Assembly (NCBI RefSeq): GCF_009363115.1
Contig: NZ_CP045298.1
Coordinates: 2,324,001-2,388,000 of the forward strand
Length of the DNA stretch: 64,000 bases
DNA from: Paenibacillus brasilensis
GTDB lineage: Bacteria; Bacillota; Bacilli; Paenibacillales; Paenibacillaceae
Direction: 5' to 3'
Shown here piece after piece: positions 1 through 8,269 of the stretch. Under the pieces are notes generated by a model. It was not told where the DNA came from. It ran no database searches and was given only the letters and a program-made list of their open reading frames with translations. The position numbers were made by a program, and so were the translations under genes. How positions within the stretch are numbered: position 1 is the first letter of the stretch; each line of letters opens with the position of its first letter.

Positions 1-588
1 CAATTCACGACGGCAACCGTGCGCCATGTGTTGATTAATTTCCAGGATCCAAAAACGAAGAAGGAACGCAAAAAAGAAGATGCCCTCAAGCTGGCCAAAG
101 AAGTGAAGGCGAAGCTGGACGGAGGAGCGGATTTTGCGACGATTGCCAAAAAATATTCAGAAGACCCAGGCTCTGCCTCTAATGGCGGTCTGTATGAAAA
201 TGCATCCGTAGCACAATGGGTACCCGCTTTTAAAAAGGCAGCCGAAACCCAGCCGATTAACAAAATCGGTGATCCGGTGGAAACGGAATACGGATATCAC
301 ATCATCAAAGTGGAATCCCGCAATGAGCCTACGTTTGATAAATTGAAGGACAACGAAAAGGCTGCCCTGAAAAACAAACTGGCCGGGGAAAGTATCCAAA
401 ACTTTACGGATCAAGAATTGGCCAAGCTTAATTTGAAAATCAATCTGCCGAAGGCACCTGCCGCGCAAGAGAAAAGCGGCACTACTTCGGGCACCGGCCG
501 CACGACTGCACCAAGCGGAACAACAGGTAGCACCAGTGATACCAAGGCAGGAACAGCCAAAGACGGGGCTACAAACGAAGGTAAATAA
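1..588 (+). CDS. prsA: PrsA/PpiC-type peptidyl-prolyl isomerase (foldase), 5' end missing
   Basis: This is the C-terminal part of an extracytoplasmic foldase that catalyses cis-trans proline isomerization in secreted proteins. The frame is open from base 1, so the N-terminal signal/lipobox and chaperone region lie before the window. A parvulin (PpiC) domain is visible: RHVLINF at its start, SEDPGSASNGG in the middle, and EYGYHIIKVES at its end. A short helical segment and a low-complexity Thr/Ser/Gly-rich tail of about 45 residues follow. The next gene is spoVT, and a hairpin terminator follows the stop. A parvulin protein is certain. The name prsA is by family, since the N terminus cannot be seen. 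Confidence 0.85.
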   Translation, partial: QFTTATVRHVLINFQDPKTKKERKKEDALKLAKEVKAKLDGGADFATIAKKYSEDPGSASNGGLYENASVAQWVPAFKKAAETQPINKIGDPVETEYGYHIIKVESRNEPTFDKLKDNEKAALKNKLAGESIQNFTDQELAKLNLKINLPKAPAAQEKSGTTSGTGRTTAPSGTTGSTSDTKAGTAKDGATNEGK

Positions 589-673
589 CTGAACATGCAT
601 AAGGAAATGGGAACAGATGAATACTATGGTCAGATATCACCATAAACACCATGACCGTGACGTTCTTCGTGAC

Positions 674-700
674 CGCTTCCGGGGGAGTGGAAGCGTCTTT
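674..700 (+). terminator. Intrinsic terminator after prsA
   Basis: A perfect 7-bp stem (674-680 with 689-695) with an 8-base loop is followed by TCTTT. It lies between prsA and spoVT and likely separates the two units. The T tract is short. Confidence 0.5.
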
Positions 701-755
701 CGATACCGTCAGTAGTTGACTAAATTCTTCTTGGGAAAGTGGGGCAACATGTGAA

Positions 756-1298
756 ATGAAAGCTACTGGTATAGTTCGCCGTATTGATGATCTTGGGCGT
801 GTAGTTATTCCAAAGGAAATTCGCCGCACCTTGAGAATTCGTGAAGGAGATCCGCTCGAGATTTTTGTGGATCGTGACGGAGAAGTCATTTTGAAAAAGT
901 ATTCACCTATCGGTGAGCTTGGTGATTTCGCCAAAGAATATGCTGAGTCCCTGTTTGAAAGCACAGGCCATATTACGATGATTACTGATCGCGACACCAT
1001 TATTACGGTGGCTGGGGGCTCCAAAAAAGAGTTCTTGGACAAGCCGATCGGCAGCATTATCGAAAATAGTATGGATAATCGCAAGACTGTACTGGAAACA
1101 ACCAGCGGCTCCTATGAGCTAACCCGTGACCACGAAGAAACAATCTCGTCCTTTGTGACGGCTCCCATTGTTTCCGGTGGCGATCCTATTGGTTCGGTTA
1201 TTTTACTGAACAAGGACGAGAATGTAAAAATGTCCGAAATGGAGATCAAAATGGCCGAAACGGCCGCTGGTTTCCTGGGCAAGCAAATGGAACAGTAA
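756..1298 (+). CDS. spoVT: Stage V sporulation protein T, AbrB-type transcription regulator
   Basis: SpoVT is a DNA-binding regulator of sigma-G dependent genes in the forespore. The 180-residue length is usual for the family. Residues 1-50 form the swapped-hairpin AbrB/MazE domain (MKATGIVRRIDDLGRVVIPK at the start), and about 60-178 form the GAF-like sensory and oligomerization domain. The ATG at 756 gives the family-typical N terminus, though the ribosome site (GTGGGG) is weak. It stands alone between two terminators. The assignment is secure because the domain pair, the length and the neighbouring yabM all match the B. subtilis locus. Confidence 0.97.
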   Translation: MKATGIVRRIDDLGRVVIPKEIRRTLRIREGDPLEIFVDRDGEVILKKYSPIGELGDFAKEYAESLFESTGHITMITDRDTIITVAGGSKKEFLDKPIGSIIENSMDNRKTVLETTSGSYELTRDHEETISSFVTAPIVSGGDPIGSVILLNKDENVKMSEMEIKMAETAAGFLGKQMEQ

Positions 1299-1311
1299 CA
1301 CCCCGTTTCAC

Positions 1312-1370
1312 CCCTGTATGGCGTACAGGATGGCATAAGCCGTCTTCGCTGTACAGGGATTTTTTTCTTT
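1312..1370 (+). terminator. Intrinsic terminator after spoVT
   Basis: Arms CCCTGTA (1312-1318) and TACAGGG (1352-1358) enclose a partly self-complementary loop and are followed by an A and a run of seven T, then CTTT. Confidence 0.7.
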
Positions 1371-1392
1371 CCGGAAGAAGAGGCAGTATAAT
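1364..1392 (+). promoter_or_regulatory. Possible sigma-A promoter for the yabM-like gene
   Basis: A perfect -10 TATAAT lies at 1387-1392. The only -35 at 17 bp is TTTCTT (1364-1369), which is poor and overlaps the terminator T tract. It lies about 50 bp before the yabM-like start. Confidence 0.35.
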
Positions 1393-1438
1393 AGGAATCG
1401 TGAAAGAGGCATATTTCAGGTAGGAGTGGAGACGGAGA

Positions 1439-3244
1439 ATGCAGGAAAATCGCGCCGCTTCGCGGTTGCTACGGGGTGCTGTCATTTTGACACTGGCGGC
1501 GGTAGCGAGCAAGCTGATCGGCACATTGCAAAAAATACCGCTACAAAATATCGGCGGCGACGGTGTGTTTGGTATTTATAATACGGTTTATCCTTTTTAT
1601 ACGCTGCTCATTACCATTGCAGCTGCTGGATTTCCGGCAGCGATATCAAAATTTGTAGCTGAGTATGAGGCGGTGGGAAACCAAGCAGCAGGGCAACGGG
1701 TTGCTCGGCTATCTTCGCTTGTATTGGGCATCTTTGGTTTAGTTCTAGGGGTGCTGATGTATACGTGTGCGCCGCTAATCAGCCTGTGGATCGACAATGC
1801 TCATGTCATACCCTCGGTGAGGGCGGCGGCGGTTGCCTTTTTGTTCGTGCCGGTGATGGCAGGGCTGAGGGGATATTTCCAAGGCTTGCAAAATATGATC
1901 CCGACCGCTGTCTCTCAAGTGACGGAGCAGGCGGTACGGGTAAGTGTGATGATCATATTGCTGCTGCTCATGCTGTCGCAAGGAGCAGGTGCGGATATGA
2001 TTGCAGCCGGAGCTGTGTTTGGTTCAGCCGCTGGCGGTGCAGCGGGATTGGTCGTCATGCTGTTATTCTGGCGCAACCACAGGAAGAAGCTTCAAAGTCA
2101 GGGGAGGCTGTCTGAACAGGCCTCGCAGCCTGATGGGAAGATAGAACAAAGGGCCATGCAGGAGACTGCATCTGGACGCGCTGACGCCCTGAAAACAAGG
2201 ACGGGCCATTTGGAGAATGGCAGTCGTGCTGTCGTATCGGGTGTGCTGGAGAGTGCAGCCGGAGCAGCAGAGCAACGGGCTGGAGAAGCTCACATTACTG
2301 AAAGCTATGGTTCTTTGCTAAAAGCATTGCTGCGTTATGCCTTGCCTGTTTGCCTTGGAGCGCTGGCCGTTCCGTTAATTAGCCTGGTAGACACATTTAC
2401 TGTCCCCCGCTTGTTAAAGCAGGAGGGCTTGGACGATACGGCGGCTATGGTGGCCTTCGGTGTCTATAACCGCGGTCTGCCGCTCGTACAACTGGTCATG
2501 ATGTTTGCCACCACACTGTCGGCATTGTTCATCCCATCGCTGGCAGAGGCCCGGGTGACCGGCGGCACGGAGCTGGCCCGCCGCCAGTGCGAGCAATCGC
2601 TGCGCTGGTTTTGGCTGCTGGGTCTGGCCGCTGCGACAGGTTTGGTCGTGCTGGCCGTACCCGTTAATGTGATGCTGTACGCGGATGATACCGGCAGCGA
2701 GATCATGCGCTGGATGGCGCTGACCGCCGTAGGCGGTACGCTCAGCATCATCTCGGCTGCGCTGCTGCAAGGGCTTGGCGCCGTTCGCGCGCCAGCTCTG
2801 GCGATGCTCGCCGCAGCAGCAGCCAAGGCGCTGCTAAACTGGCTGCTTGTGCCGCAGCTAGGCACGGCTGGAGCTGCCATTGCGGGAGCCGTCGCCTATT
2901 TGCTAGCGGCGGTGATCAACATCGCGCTGCTGGCCCGTCTCGTGGGCCTGCGCGGAAGCTGGTCCGCCAGCGTATTCAAGCCGGCTGCGCTGCTGATCGC
3001 CTTAGCCTGCGCAGCAATAGCGGTGTCGTGGGGCACCGGCGCTGTGCTGGGTGCCTTGGGCTGGACCGCTGGTGGCCGTGCCACAGCAGCAGCGGAAAGC
3101 CTGCTGGGCGTAGCAGCAGGCGCCGTGGTGTTCGTGATCGGCCTTGCTCGCTTGCGGCTGATCACGGAGGCTGAGCTTGTGGCGGTGCCCAAGCTCGGAC
3201 GCCCGCTGGCAGCCGTGCTGCGCCGGCTGCGCGTGTTGGCGTAG
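1439..3244 (+). CDS. yabM: MATE/MVF-family polysaccharide or lipid flippase (YabM/SpoVB-like)
   Basis: This is an integral membrane protein of the MOP/MVF exporter superfamily that contains SpoVB and MurJ, expected to flip lipid-linked glycan precursors. Residues 1-60 hold the family N terminus (RGAVILTLAAVASKLIGTLQ, then NTVYPFYTLL), and the protein shows roughly 12-14 hydrophobic segments. A hydrophilic insert of about 80 residues (near 215-290) divides the two halves, and the C terminus is very Ala/Leu-rich. RBS GGAGACGGAG precedes the ATG. In Bacillus the gene between spoVT and yabN is yabM, so the symbol rests on position as well as family. The substrate cannot be read from sequence. Confidence 0.85.
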   Translation: MQENRAASRLLRGAVILTLAAVASKLIGTLQKIPLQNIGGDGVFGIYNTVYPFYTLLITIAAAGFPAAISKFVAEYEAVGNQAAGQRVARLSSLVLGIFGLVLGVLMYTCAPLISLWIDNAHVIPSVRAAAVAFLFVPVMAGLRGYFQGLQNMIPTAVSQVTEQAVRVSVMIILLLLMLSQGAGADMIAAGAVFGSAAGGAAGLVVMLLFWRNHRKKLQSQGRLSEQASQPDGKIEQRAMQETASGRADALKTRTGHLENGSRAVVSGVLESAAGAAEQRAGEAHITESYGSLLKALLRYALPVCLGALAVPLISLVDTFTVPRLLKQEGLDDTAAMVAFGVYNRGLPLVQLVMMFATTLSALFIPSLAEARVTGGTELARRQCEQSLRWFWLLGLAAATGLVVLAVPVNVMLYADDTGSEIMRWMALTAVGGTLSIISAALLQGLGAVRAPALAMLAAAAAKALLNWLLVPQLGTAGAAIAGAVAYLLAAVINIALLARLVGLRGSWSASVFKPAALLIALACAAIAVSWGTGAVLGALGWTAGGRATAAAESLLGVAAGAVVFVIGLARLRLITEAELVAVPKLGRPLAAVLRRLRVLA

Positions 3245-3248
3245 CCTT

Positions 3249-3287
3249 GGCAATGCCGCTTACGGACAGAGCGGCATTGCCATTTTA
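3249..3287 (+). terminator. Intrinsic terminator after the yabM-like gene
   Basis: A perfect 12-bp inverted repeat (3249-3260 with 3270-3281) with a 9-base loop is followed by ATTTTAT. Confidence 0.85.
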
Positions 3288-3392
3288 TGAGCCTATACAA
3301 CTTTGTGGTATAGTAAATGCCAAAGCAAAGGAAGTGGGATGCGCCGTGTTTTCTCGGAGCATGCCTGGTTTCTGCGGAACGGAGGATTCGAT

Positions 3393-4892
3393 ATGAGCGT
3401 AACATTAACGGTCGTAGGCTTGGGCTCGGGAGATCCCGATCAGCTTACGATAGGGATATTGAACAAAATGCGGGGCGCTTCGGCGCTGTACCTGCGGACA
3501 AGGGAGCATCCGGCGGTTAAAGTACTGGATGAGTTTGAGGTGGCTTTTGAGTCGTTTGACACGGTGTATGAGACAAAGGAATCTTTTCCAGAGGTATACG
3601 AGGAAATTACCAGCCAATTGATTGCAACGGCTGCCAAGGCGGCGGATGGAAGCGAAATTGTCTATGCGGTTCCCGGTCACCCGATGGTAGCGGAAGCAGC
3701 GGTACAGCTGCTTAAGGAACGTTGTCCTAAAGAAGGCATCGAGCTGAACATCCTGGGCGGTGAAAGCTTTCTGGATGAAGCCTTTGTGCGTCTTGGATTT
3801 GATCCGATTGAGGGTTTCCAACTGCTCGATGCGGGTACACTGGATGCGAGCTGGCTTCAGCCTCAGCTACATACGCTGATCGGACAAGTGTATGACGCCT
3901 TCACTGCATCCGATGTGAAGCTGTGTCTGATGGAACGTTATCCTGACGATTACCAGGTGTATGTCGGTCACGCTCTTGGGGTAGAAGGTGAGGAAGCGGT
4001 ACATAAGGTTCCTCTGTACGAGCTGGATCGAGTGGAGGGCTACGGAAACCTGTCTCTGGTGTATATACCCCGTAGTGAGGATGAGGCGCTCAAGCGGCGA
4101 TCTTTTGACCGTCTGCACGAGATTGTCGATATTTTACGCAGCCCGGAAGGGTGTCCATGGGATCGTGAACAGACCCATCAGTCCATCCGCAAAAATCTGA
4201 TCGAGGAAACGTATGAAGTCATCGAAACGATAGATGAGGATGACCCTGAGCATATGAAGGAAGAGCTGGGCGATTTGCTGCTGCAAATTTTGCTGCATGC
4301 CCAAATGGAAGAGGAAGTTGGAGCCTTCAATGTCTATGACGTGATTCAGGGATTGAATGATAAGCTCATTTTCCGCCATCCGCACGTATTTGGTGACCAT
4401 CAGGCGAATGATGCGGAAGAGGCGCTGCAAAACTGGGAGCAGATGAAAGCCGAGGAAAAACGGCTTAAAGGGACAGCGTCCGCACAGTCTTCTGTACTCG
4501 ATGGGGTTCCACGTGATTTGCCTGCGCTCATGAAATCATACAAGCTTCAGAAAAAAGCAGCTAAGGTAGGCTTCAACTGGGATAGTATCGAAGGTGTATT
4601 TGACAAACTGGACGAGGAAGTGGCTGAATTGAAGGAAGCGGTCCGTGAAGGCCATTCCGTAGAAGCACAGTTGCTGGAGCTAGGTGATGTATTATTCGTT
4701 GCTGTGAATGCAGCTCGATTTATGGAAGTAGACCCCGAAGAGGCATTGTCTGCCACCAATCGAAAATTTATAAAACGATTCCAGTATATTGAACAAAAAT
4801 TACGCGAGCAGGGGCGTCGTCCTGAGGACAGCAGCGTAGAAGAAATGGAAACCTACTGGCAGGAAGCCAAAAAGCTCCTTGACAGAGCTTGA
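3393..4892 (+). CDS. yabN: Tetrapyrrole methylase-like / MazG nucleotide pyrophosphohydrolase fusion
   Basis: This two-part YabN protein has 499 residues. Residues 1-220 resemble the SAM-dependent tetrapyrrole (corrin/porphyrin) methylase fold, beginning TLTVVGLGSGDPDQL. Residues about 245-370 and 400-499 are two MazG repeats with the acidic helices that bind Mg2+ (EETYEVIE...EELGDLL, and LDEEVAELKE...LELGDVL). MazG hydrolyses noncanonical or excess NTPs to NMP and pyrophosphate. I chose ATG 3393 because GGAGG sits 8 bases upstream and the N terminus then aligns with the family; a longer frame starts at 3303. It lies between yabM and hup, with terminators on both sides. Confidence 0.93.
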   Translation: MSVTLTVVGLGSGDPDQLTIGILNKMRGASALYLRTREHPAVKVLDEFEVAFESFDTVYETKESFPEVYEEITSQLIATAAKAADGSEIVYAVPGHPMVAEAAVQLLKERCPKEGIELNILGGESFLDEAFVRLGFDPIEGFQLLDAGTLDASWLQPQLHTLIGQVYDAFTASDVKLCLMERYPDDYQVYVGHALGVEGEEAVHKVPLYELDRVEGYGNLSLVYIPRSEDEALKRRSFDRLHEIVDILRSPEGCPWDREQTHQSIRKNLIEETYEVIETIDEDDPEHMKEELGDLLLQILLHAQMEEEVGAFNVYDVIQGLNDKLIFRHPHVFGDHQANDAEEALQNWEQMKAEEKRLKGTASAQSSVLDGVPRDLPALMKSYKLQKKAAKVGFNWDSIEGVFDKLDEEVAELKEAVREGHSVEAQLLELGDVLFVAVNAARFMEVDPEEALSATNRKFIKRFQYIEQKLREQGRRPEDSSVEEMETYWQEAKKLLDRA

Positions 4893-5088
4893 TCACACCG
4901 CCCTGCTGAACAATGATTCGGTCAGAGAGCGACAAAAAACACAGGTAAAGAGTGGCTTGCCTATGGACTGCACAGGCCAGCAAAGGAGACGCGTGCAGGG
5001 TTAAAAGCATGCCTGGTTTGAGGAGACTTGCCAATGGGGAGCGTTTTGTAGTAGGATGTTGGCTTAACTGGGGTCCAATAAAAAAACG

Positions 5089-5108
5089 CCTGCTATTGCA
5101 GGATTTTT
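5089..5108 (+). terminator. Hairpin terminator between yabN and hup
   Basis: The stem CCTGC/GCAGG with loop TATT has A6 before it and ATTTTT after it, so it could act in both directions. It is about 200 bp past the yabN stop. Confidence 0.6.
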
Positions 5109-5137
5109 AGGGGCAAGCCAGAATAACTTGTAGTAAT

Positions 5138-5187
5138 TCTGAAAATAACTGTAGCTTACAGACAAACGTGCTACAGTTGAATTCAGA
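5138..5187 (+). repeat. Imperfect inverted repeat upstream of hup
   Basis: Two 18-nt arms (5138-5155 and 5170-5187) match at 15 of 18 positions. The inner 9 bp, AACTGTAGC/GCTACAGTT, are perfect, and the spacer is 14 nt. No T tract follows, so it is not a simple terminator. It could be an operator or an RNA leader structure for hup. Confidence 0.6.
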
Positions 5188-5282
5188 GAGGCTTCGGCCG
5201 CAGCTTGACCTCACGTCTGCTCCAGGTATGGACATGCAGCGGCGTGATGATTACTTTTTGATATTTGGGAGGCTTTTATCTT

Positions 5283-5555
5283 ATGAACAAGACAGATTTG
5301 ATCAACAATATTTCCAGCAAAAGCGGTTTGAGCAAACGTGACGTTGAAGCTGTATTGAATGGCGTTCTTGGTGAAATTACAGATGCACTCGCTAGTGGCG
5401 ACAAAGTACAACTGATCGGCTTTGGTACTTTTGAAACGCGCAAACGTTCCAGCCGTACAGGTCGCAACCCACAAACCGGCAACACGATTGAAATTCCAGA
5501 ATCGACCGTTCCTGCTTTTAAAGCCGGTAATAAGCTTAAAGAAGCCGTTAACTAA
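5283..5555 (+). CDS. hup: HU family histone-like DNA-binding protein
   Basis: This 90-residue HU protein is the main nucleoid-packaging protein; it works as a dimer that bends DNA without sequence specificity. The start MNKTDLINNIS is canonical. The beta-arm signature RTGRNPQTGN lies near residues 61-70, followed by the usual FKAGNKLKEAVN end. ATG 5283 follows GGGAGGC at a good distance; an in-frame upstream GTG at 5265 would overlap that ribosome site and is unlikely. The stop codon overlaps the rqcP start by one base, so the two genes are co-translated. Confidence 0.97.
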   Translation: MNKTDLINNISSKSGLSKRDVEAVLNGVLGEITDALASGDKVQLIGFGTFETRKRSSRTGRNPQTGNTIEIPESTVPAFKAGNKLKEAVN

Positions 5556-5833
5556 TGCGTCTTGATAAATTCTTGAAAGTCTCGCGGCTGATTAAGCGGC
5601 GTACCGTAGCCAAGGATGTCTCCGAACAGGGGAGAGTGGTGGTGAACGGACGCGAAGCCAAGCCGAGCAGTGCGGTCAAAGTGGGCGATGAAATCACTGT
5701 CCAATTTGGTCAAAAGCTGGTGACTGTGCGAGTGGAACGGCTCGCCGACACTACACGCAAGGACGAGGCTGCAAGTATGTACACTTTGGTGAAAGAAGAG
5801 CCTATTGCCAGGGAGAGCGGTTTGAACTGGTAA
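5555..5833 (+). CDS. rqcP: RqcP (YabO), S4-domain ribosome quality-control protein
   Basis: This 92-residue protein consists mainly of an S4 RNA-binding domain (MRLDKFLKVSRLIKRRTVAK, then GRVVVNGREAKPSS). In Bacillus RqcP binds obstructed 50S subunits and supports poly-alanine tailing of stalled nascent chains with RqcH. Its ATG overlaps the hup stop (TAATG). In B. subtilis yabO sits at the same locus without hup next to it, so the hup-rqcP pairing is a lineage feature. A terminator follows. Confidence 0.93.
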   Translation: MRLDKFLKVSRLIKRRTVAKDVSEQGRVVVNGREAKPSSAVKVGDEITVQFGQKLVTVRVERLADTTRKDEAASMYTLVKEEPIARESGLNW

Positions 5834-5869
5834 GCAGGCACCGAATTTTCTCATCGAGCTGTACATGAA

Positions 5870-5907
5870 AGCACTCCTTCATCATCTGATGAAGGGGTGC
5901 TTTTTTT
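5870..5907 (+). terminator. Intrinsic terminator after rqcP
   Basis: A stem of about 14 bp (5870-5883 with 5888-5901) with a short loop is followed by a run of seven T. Confidence 0.85.
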
Positions 5908-6008
5908 AGGTGATAAGCCTTCTTTAAGGCTGGCTGATTTAAAGCAAAAACAGTTCTAAATCATATGGCCTCCTTCATAAGCTAAGAACAGAAGGAGGGG
6001 TACATGCC

Positions 6009-6293
6009 ATGATTGAACAAGGGAAGCCCAAGCACCATGATTTGCATATGCAAAGCCGCAAGCAGCTCGATATTTCAGGCGTCAGCAATGTGGAGAGCTT
6101 TGACAGTGAAGAGTTCCTGCTTCAGACCGAGCTGGGCCATCTCACCATTCGCGGACAACATTTACATATCAAAAACCTCAGTCTGGAAGAGGGGCTGTTG
6201 TCCATTGAAGGTCAGATTAATTCCCTCGTCTACCTGGAGCCCGGGGCCCCAGCCAAAAATGGAAAAAGCCTATTCGGCAAGCTCTTCAAATGA
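6009..6293 (+). CDS. yabP: Sporulation protein YabP
   Basis: YabP is a small sporulation protein (94 residues) made mostly of beta strands (QLDISGVSNVESFDSEEFLL, then GHLTIRGQHLHIKNLSLEEG). In Bacillus the yabP-yabQ pair is transcribed by sigma-E in the mother cell, and YabQ is needed for spore cortex formation. A strong AAGGAGGGG lies 9 bases before the ATG. The stop overlaps yabQ by 4 bases. The biochemical role is unknown. Confidence 0.93.
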   Translation: MIEQGKPKHHDLHMQSRKQLDISGVSNVESFDSEEFLLQTELGHLTIRGQHLHIKNLSLEEGLLSIEGQINSLVYLEPGAPAKNGKSLFGKLFK

Positions 6294-6868
6294 ATCCTTA
6301 TACACAATGGCTGACGTTGACGTGGATGCTGCTGTCGGGCATTGCAATGGGAGTGGTGTTTGACAGCTACCGGGTGCTGTCCATCCGCTTTCATTTTGCC
6401 CGTTGGAGCGTTCATATGTTGGACGTGCTGTACTGGGTGGCCTCGGCGCTGTTTATTTTCCGTGTGCTGTACGCGAGCAATCGCGGTGAGCTGCGGTTTT
6501 ATGTCTTTTTAGGACTACTTTTGGGGGTTTGGCTCTATTTTTGGGCCTTTAGTGTTACAACCCAACGTTTTGTGGTAATGTTATTAGAGATAGTCCGCAG
6601 ACTGACGTTGATCGTGAACAGCATACTGCGCATCCTGATTGTTCTTCCGGTGTTGGCGCTGTATCGGCTGGTACGCAAGCTGGTCGGATGGACATGGGCA
6701 CTTATCGTGTTCTTGGGAAGGATGCTGATATACATCTTGATGCCACTTTGGAAGCCGATCCTATGGCTGATCGGTCCGCTCAAAGCGCGCTGGAAGACTC
6801 CAGAGTCGCTCGTGAAGCTCGGCATCAGAGTGAAAAACACAGCAAAAAGATGGTTTGGAAGGAGGTAG
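6290..6868 (+). CDS. yabQ: Spore cortex biosynthesis membrane protein YabQ
   Basis: YabQ is a membrane protein needed for spore cortex formation in B. subtilis. The 192-residue protein has hydrophobic segments near residues 7-25, 45-62, 70-90, 105-122 and 138-160, and a basic C terminus. The family signature GIAMGVVFDSYRV is near the N terminus. ATG overlaps the yabP stop (ATGA), so the genes are translationally coupled. divIC follows after 4 bases. Confidence 0.92.
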   Translation: MNPYTQWLTLTWMLLSGIAMGVVFDSYRVLSIRFHFARWSVHMLDVLYWVASALFIFRVLYASNRGELRFYVFLGLLLGVWLYFWAFSVTTQRFVVMLLEIVRRLTLIVNSILRILIVLPVLALYRLVRKLVGWTWALIVFLGRMLIYILMPLWKPILWLIGPLKARWKTPESLVKLGIRVKNTAKRWFGRR

Positions 6869-6872
6869 TATC

Positions 6873-7202
6873 ATGCGTAATTCGTCTGTAGATCGCCAGT
6901 CATCTCCTACGTCCAAGTCCAACGCGGGCGGGCGCAGGCGAATCATGATTTGGTTGCTATCGCTTGCCGCCTTTGGTAGTTGGGCCATTTTCACCTTTTT
7001 TTCTCAAGAGATGATTATGGCTGATCGAAGTGAACAGCTCACCCAGAAGGAAAAGCAGAAGCAAGCTGCTACACAAACAGAACAACAGCTTCAAACCGAA
7101 GTGAATCGTCTCAAAGACCCCGAGTACATTGGGGAGATTGCCAGAAGCAAGTACGGTCTCTACAAACCGGAAGAGACGCCGATCATCGGTGATCAGAAAT
7201 AG
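6873..7202 (+). CDS. divIC: Cell division protein DivIC (FtsB-like septum initiator)
   Basis: DivIC is a bitopic division protein that forms a complex with DivIB and FtsL at the septum. The 109-residue sequence shows a basic cytoplasmic N terminus, one membrane segment (about 25-43), a Gln/Glu/Lys-rich coiled coil (about 50-80) and the conserved end RLKDPEYIGEIARSKYGL. GGAAGGAGGT precedes ATG 6873, which I preferred to the in-frame alternative at 6855 that overlaps yabQ. A strong promoter for the next gene begins just after the stop. Confidence 0.95.
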   Translation: MRNSSVDRQSSPTSKSNAGGRRRIMIWLLSLAAFGSWAIFTFFSQEMIMADRSEQLTQKEKQKQAATQTEQQLQTEVNRLKDPEYIGEIARSKYGLYKPEETPIIGDQK

Positions 7203-7226
7203 GACCGTTATCGGGCTAATGCTTAG

Positions 7227-7255
7227 TTGACCTTAGTTCCGCCATTTTGTATAAT
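7227..7255 (+). promoter_or_regulatory. Sigma-A promoter for yabR
   Basis: TTGACC (7227-7232), a 17-bp spacer and a perfect TATAAT (7250-7255). The yabR start is 69 bp further on. Confidence 0.85.
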
Positions 7256-7324
7256 CAAATCACCACAGCGGGATTTTTTTGCAAAAAATCGGTTGTATAT
7301 TTTAAGGGAGGATCATTTTATTCT

Positions 7325-7843
7325 ATGGCAATTGAAGTGGGCACCAAGTTAGAGGGCAAAGTGACAGGCATCACGCATTTTGGAGCATTTGTGGATTTGT
7401 CTGGAGGTGTCACGGGTCTCGTTCACATCTCGGAAATCGCCGATAACTACGTTAAGGATGTTAACGACCACCTGAAGATTAATGATGTCGTGACGGTGAA
7501 AGTCATTAATGTTGACAAAGATGGCAAAATTGGACTTTCCATTAAGCAAACGATTGACAAGCCGGCAAGTGAAGCCCGTCCACCAAGAGCTCCAAGACCG
7601 GAGCGTACAGGAGGAACAGGTGGAGGAGACCGTTTCGGCGGTGGAGGTTCAGGTCCAAGTCAGGGACGCGGTGGTGGTGGTTTCAACCGCGATCGTGGAG
7701 GCCGTTCTTTCAAGCCTGCACCGGGTAAACCTTCATTTGAGGATAAAATGTCACGCTTCCTGAAAGATAGTGAGGAACGCATTTCGTCGCTGAAAAAGAA
7801 CACCGAAGGTAAACGCGGAGGACGCGGCGCGAAGCGTGTTTAA
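7325..7843 (+). CDS. yabR: S1 RNA-binding domain protein YabR
   Basis: This 172-residue protein has an N-terminal S1/OB domain (residues 1-75: GTKLEGKVTGITHFGAFVDL, then GLVHISEIADNYVKD). After it come a Pro/Arg/Gly-rich RGG-like stretch (about 85-140) and a basic helical tail ending KRGGRGAKRV. It probably binds RNA or the ribosome (general stress protein 13 / YabR family), but its exact role is not known. ATG 7325 follows AAGGGAGGAT and gives the family start MAIEVG; a longer in-frame start at 7247 would overlap the -10 box and is rejected. It has its own promoter and terminator. Confidence 0.93.
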   Translation: MAIEVGTKLEGKVTGITHFGAFVDLSGGVTGLVHISEIADNYVKDVNDHLKINDVVTVKVINVDKDGKIGLSIKQTIDKPASEARPPRAPRPERTGGTGGGDRFGGGGSGPSQGRGGGGFNRDRGGRSFKPAPGKPSFEDKMSRFLKDSEERISSLKKNTEGKRGGRGAKRV

Positions 7844-7875
7844 TTCACTTTGACAACCGTATCAACCATACACGG

Positions 7876-7911
7876 AAAACCGTACAGTCGAAAGACTGCT
7901 ACGGTTTTTTT
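7876..7911 (+). terminator. Intrinsic terminator after yabR
   Basis: Arms AAAACCGTACAGTC and GACTGCTACGGTTTT (one bulged base) close a GAAA tetraloop and run into a T7 tract. Confidence 0.9.
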
Positions 7912-8155
7912 GCGTTTTACCGACAACACATACAGGCAGGCAAGTGCTGGAAGGGATGCAGGCTGCCGTCATCCTGCGAGCATATGATGAGAATCATGAT
8001 TATTGAAGAATCGAAGAGCAATTGTGCTGGAAAAATGTATGTTTTTTTTGTCGTGAGGACCTAATCGTCCGACAAACTCCAACGGTTTTCCGTCTATCTT
8101 CTGTGCAAATCGCTAGTCTGGGTGTAGTGATGGACGACAGGGAGGGGCTACGAAA

Positions 8156-8269
8156 GTGAAGGATTGGATGGAACTCCCATACCCTTCCATACGGGCGTGG
8201 CCTGATTTCCAGGGTGATGCTCTGTCCTTTCGCGCTGAACGTTTTTTTGTCGGAAATTTCTTGGAATAA
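8156..8269 (+). CDS. Possible small ORF (37 aa) upstream of spoIIE
   Basis: A GTG start 7 bases after GGGAGGGG opens a 37-codon frame (VKDWMELPYP at the start, FFVGNFLE at the end) with TAA at 8267. An ATG at 8168 is an alternative start. I do not recognise the peptide. The strong ribosome site is the main support. The frame overlaps one Spo0A-box-like site and ends 12 bases before the putative spoIIE -35, so it may be a chance frame. Confidence 0.3.
   Translation: MKDWMELPYPSIRAWPDFQGDALSFRAERFFVGNFLE

Larger units (their letters stand above)
4893..5282 (+). other. Intergenic region between yabN and hup (terminator, inverted repeat, no gene)
   Basis: No supported gene is seen in these 390 bases. 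Bases 4893-5088 show nothing I recognise. A hairpin terminator (5089-5108) and an 18-nt imperfect inverted repeat (5138-5187) follow. The final 80 bases lead to the hup ribosome site TGGGAGGC. A possible -35 TTGACC at 5205 has no convincing -10 partner. Confidence 0.6.
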
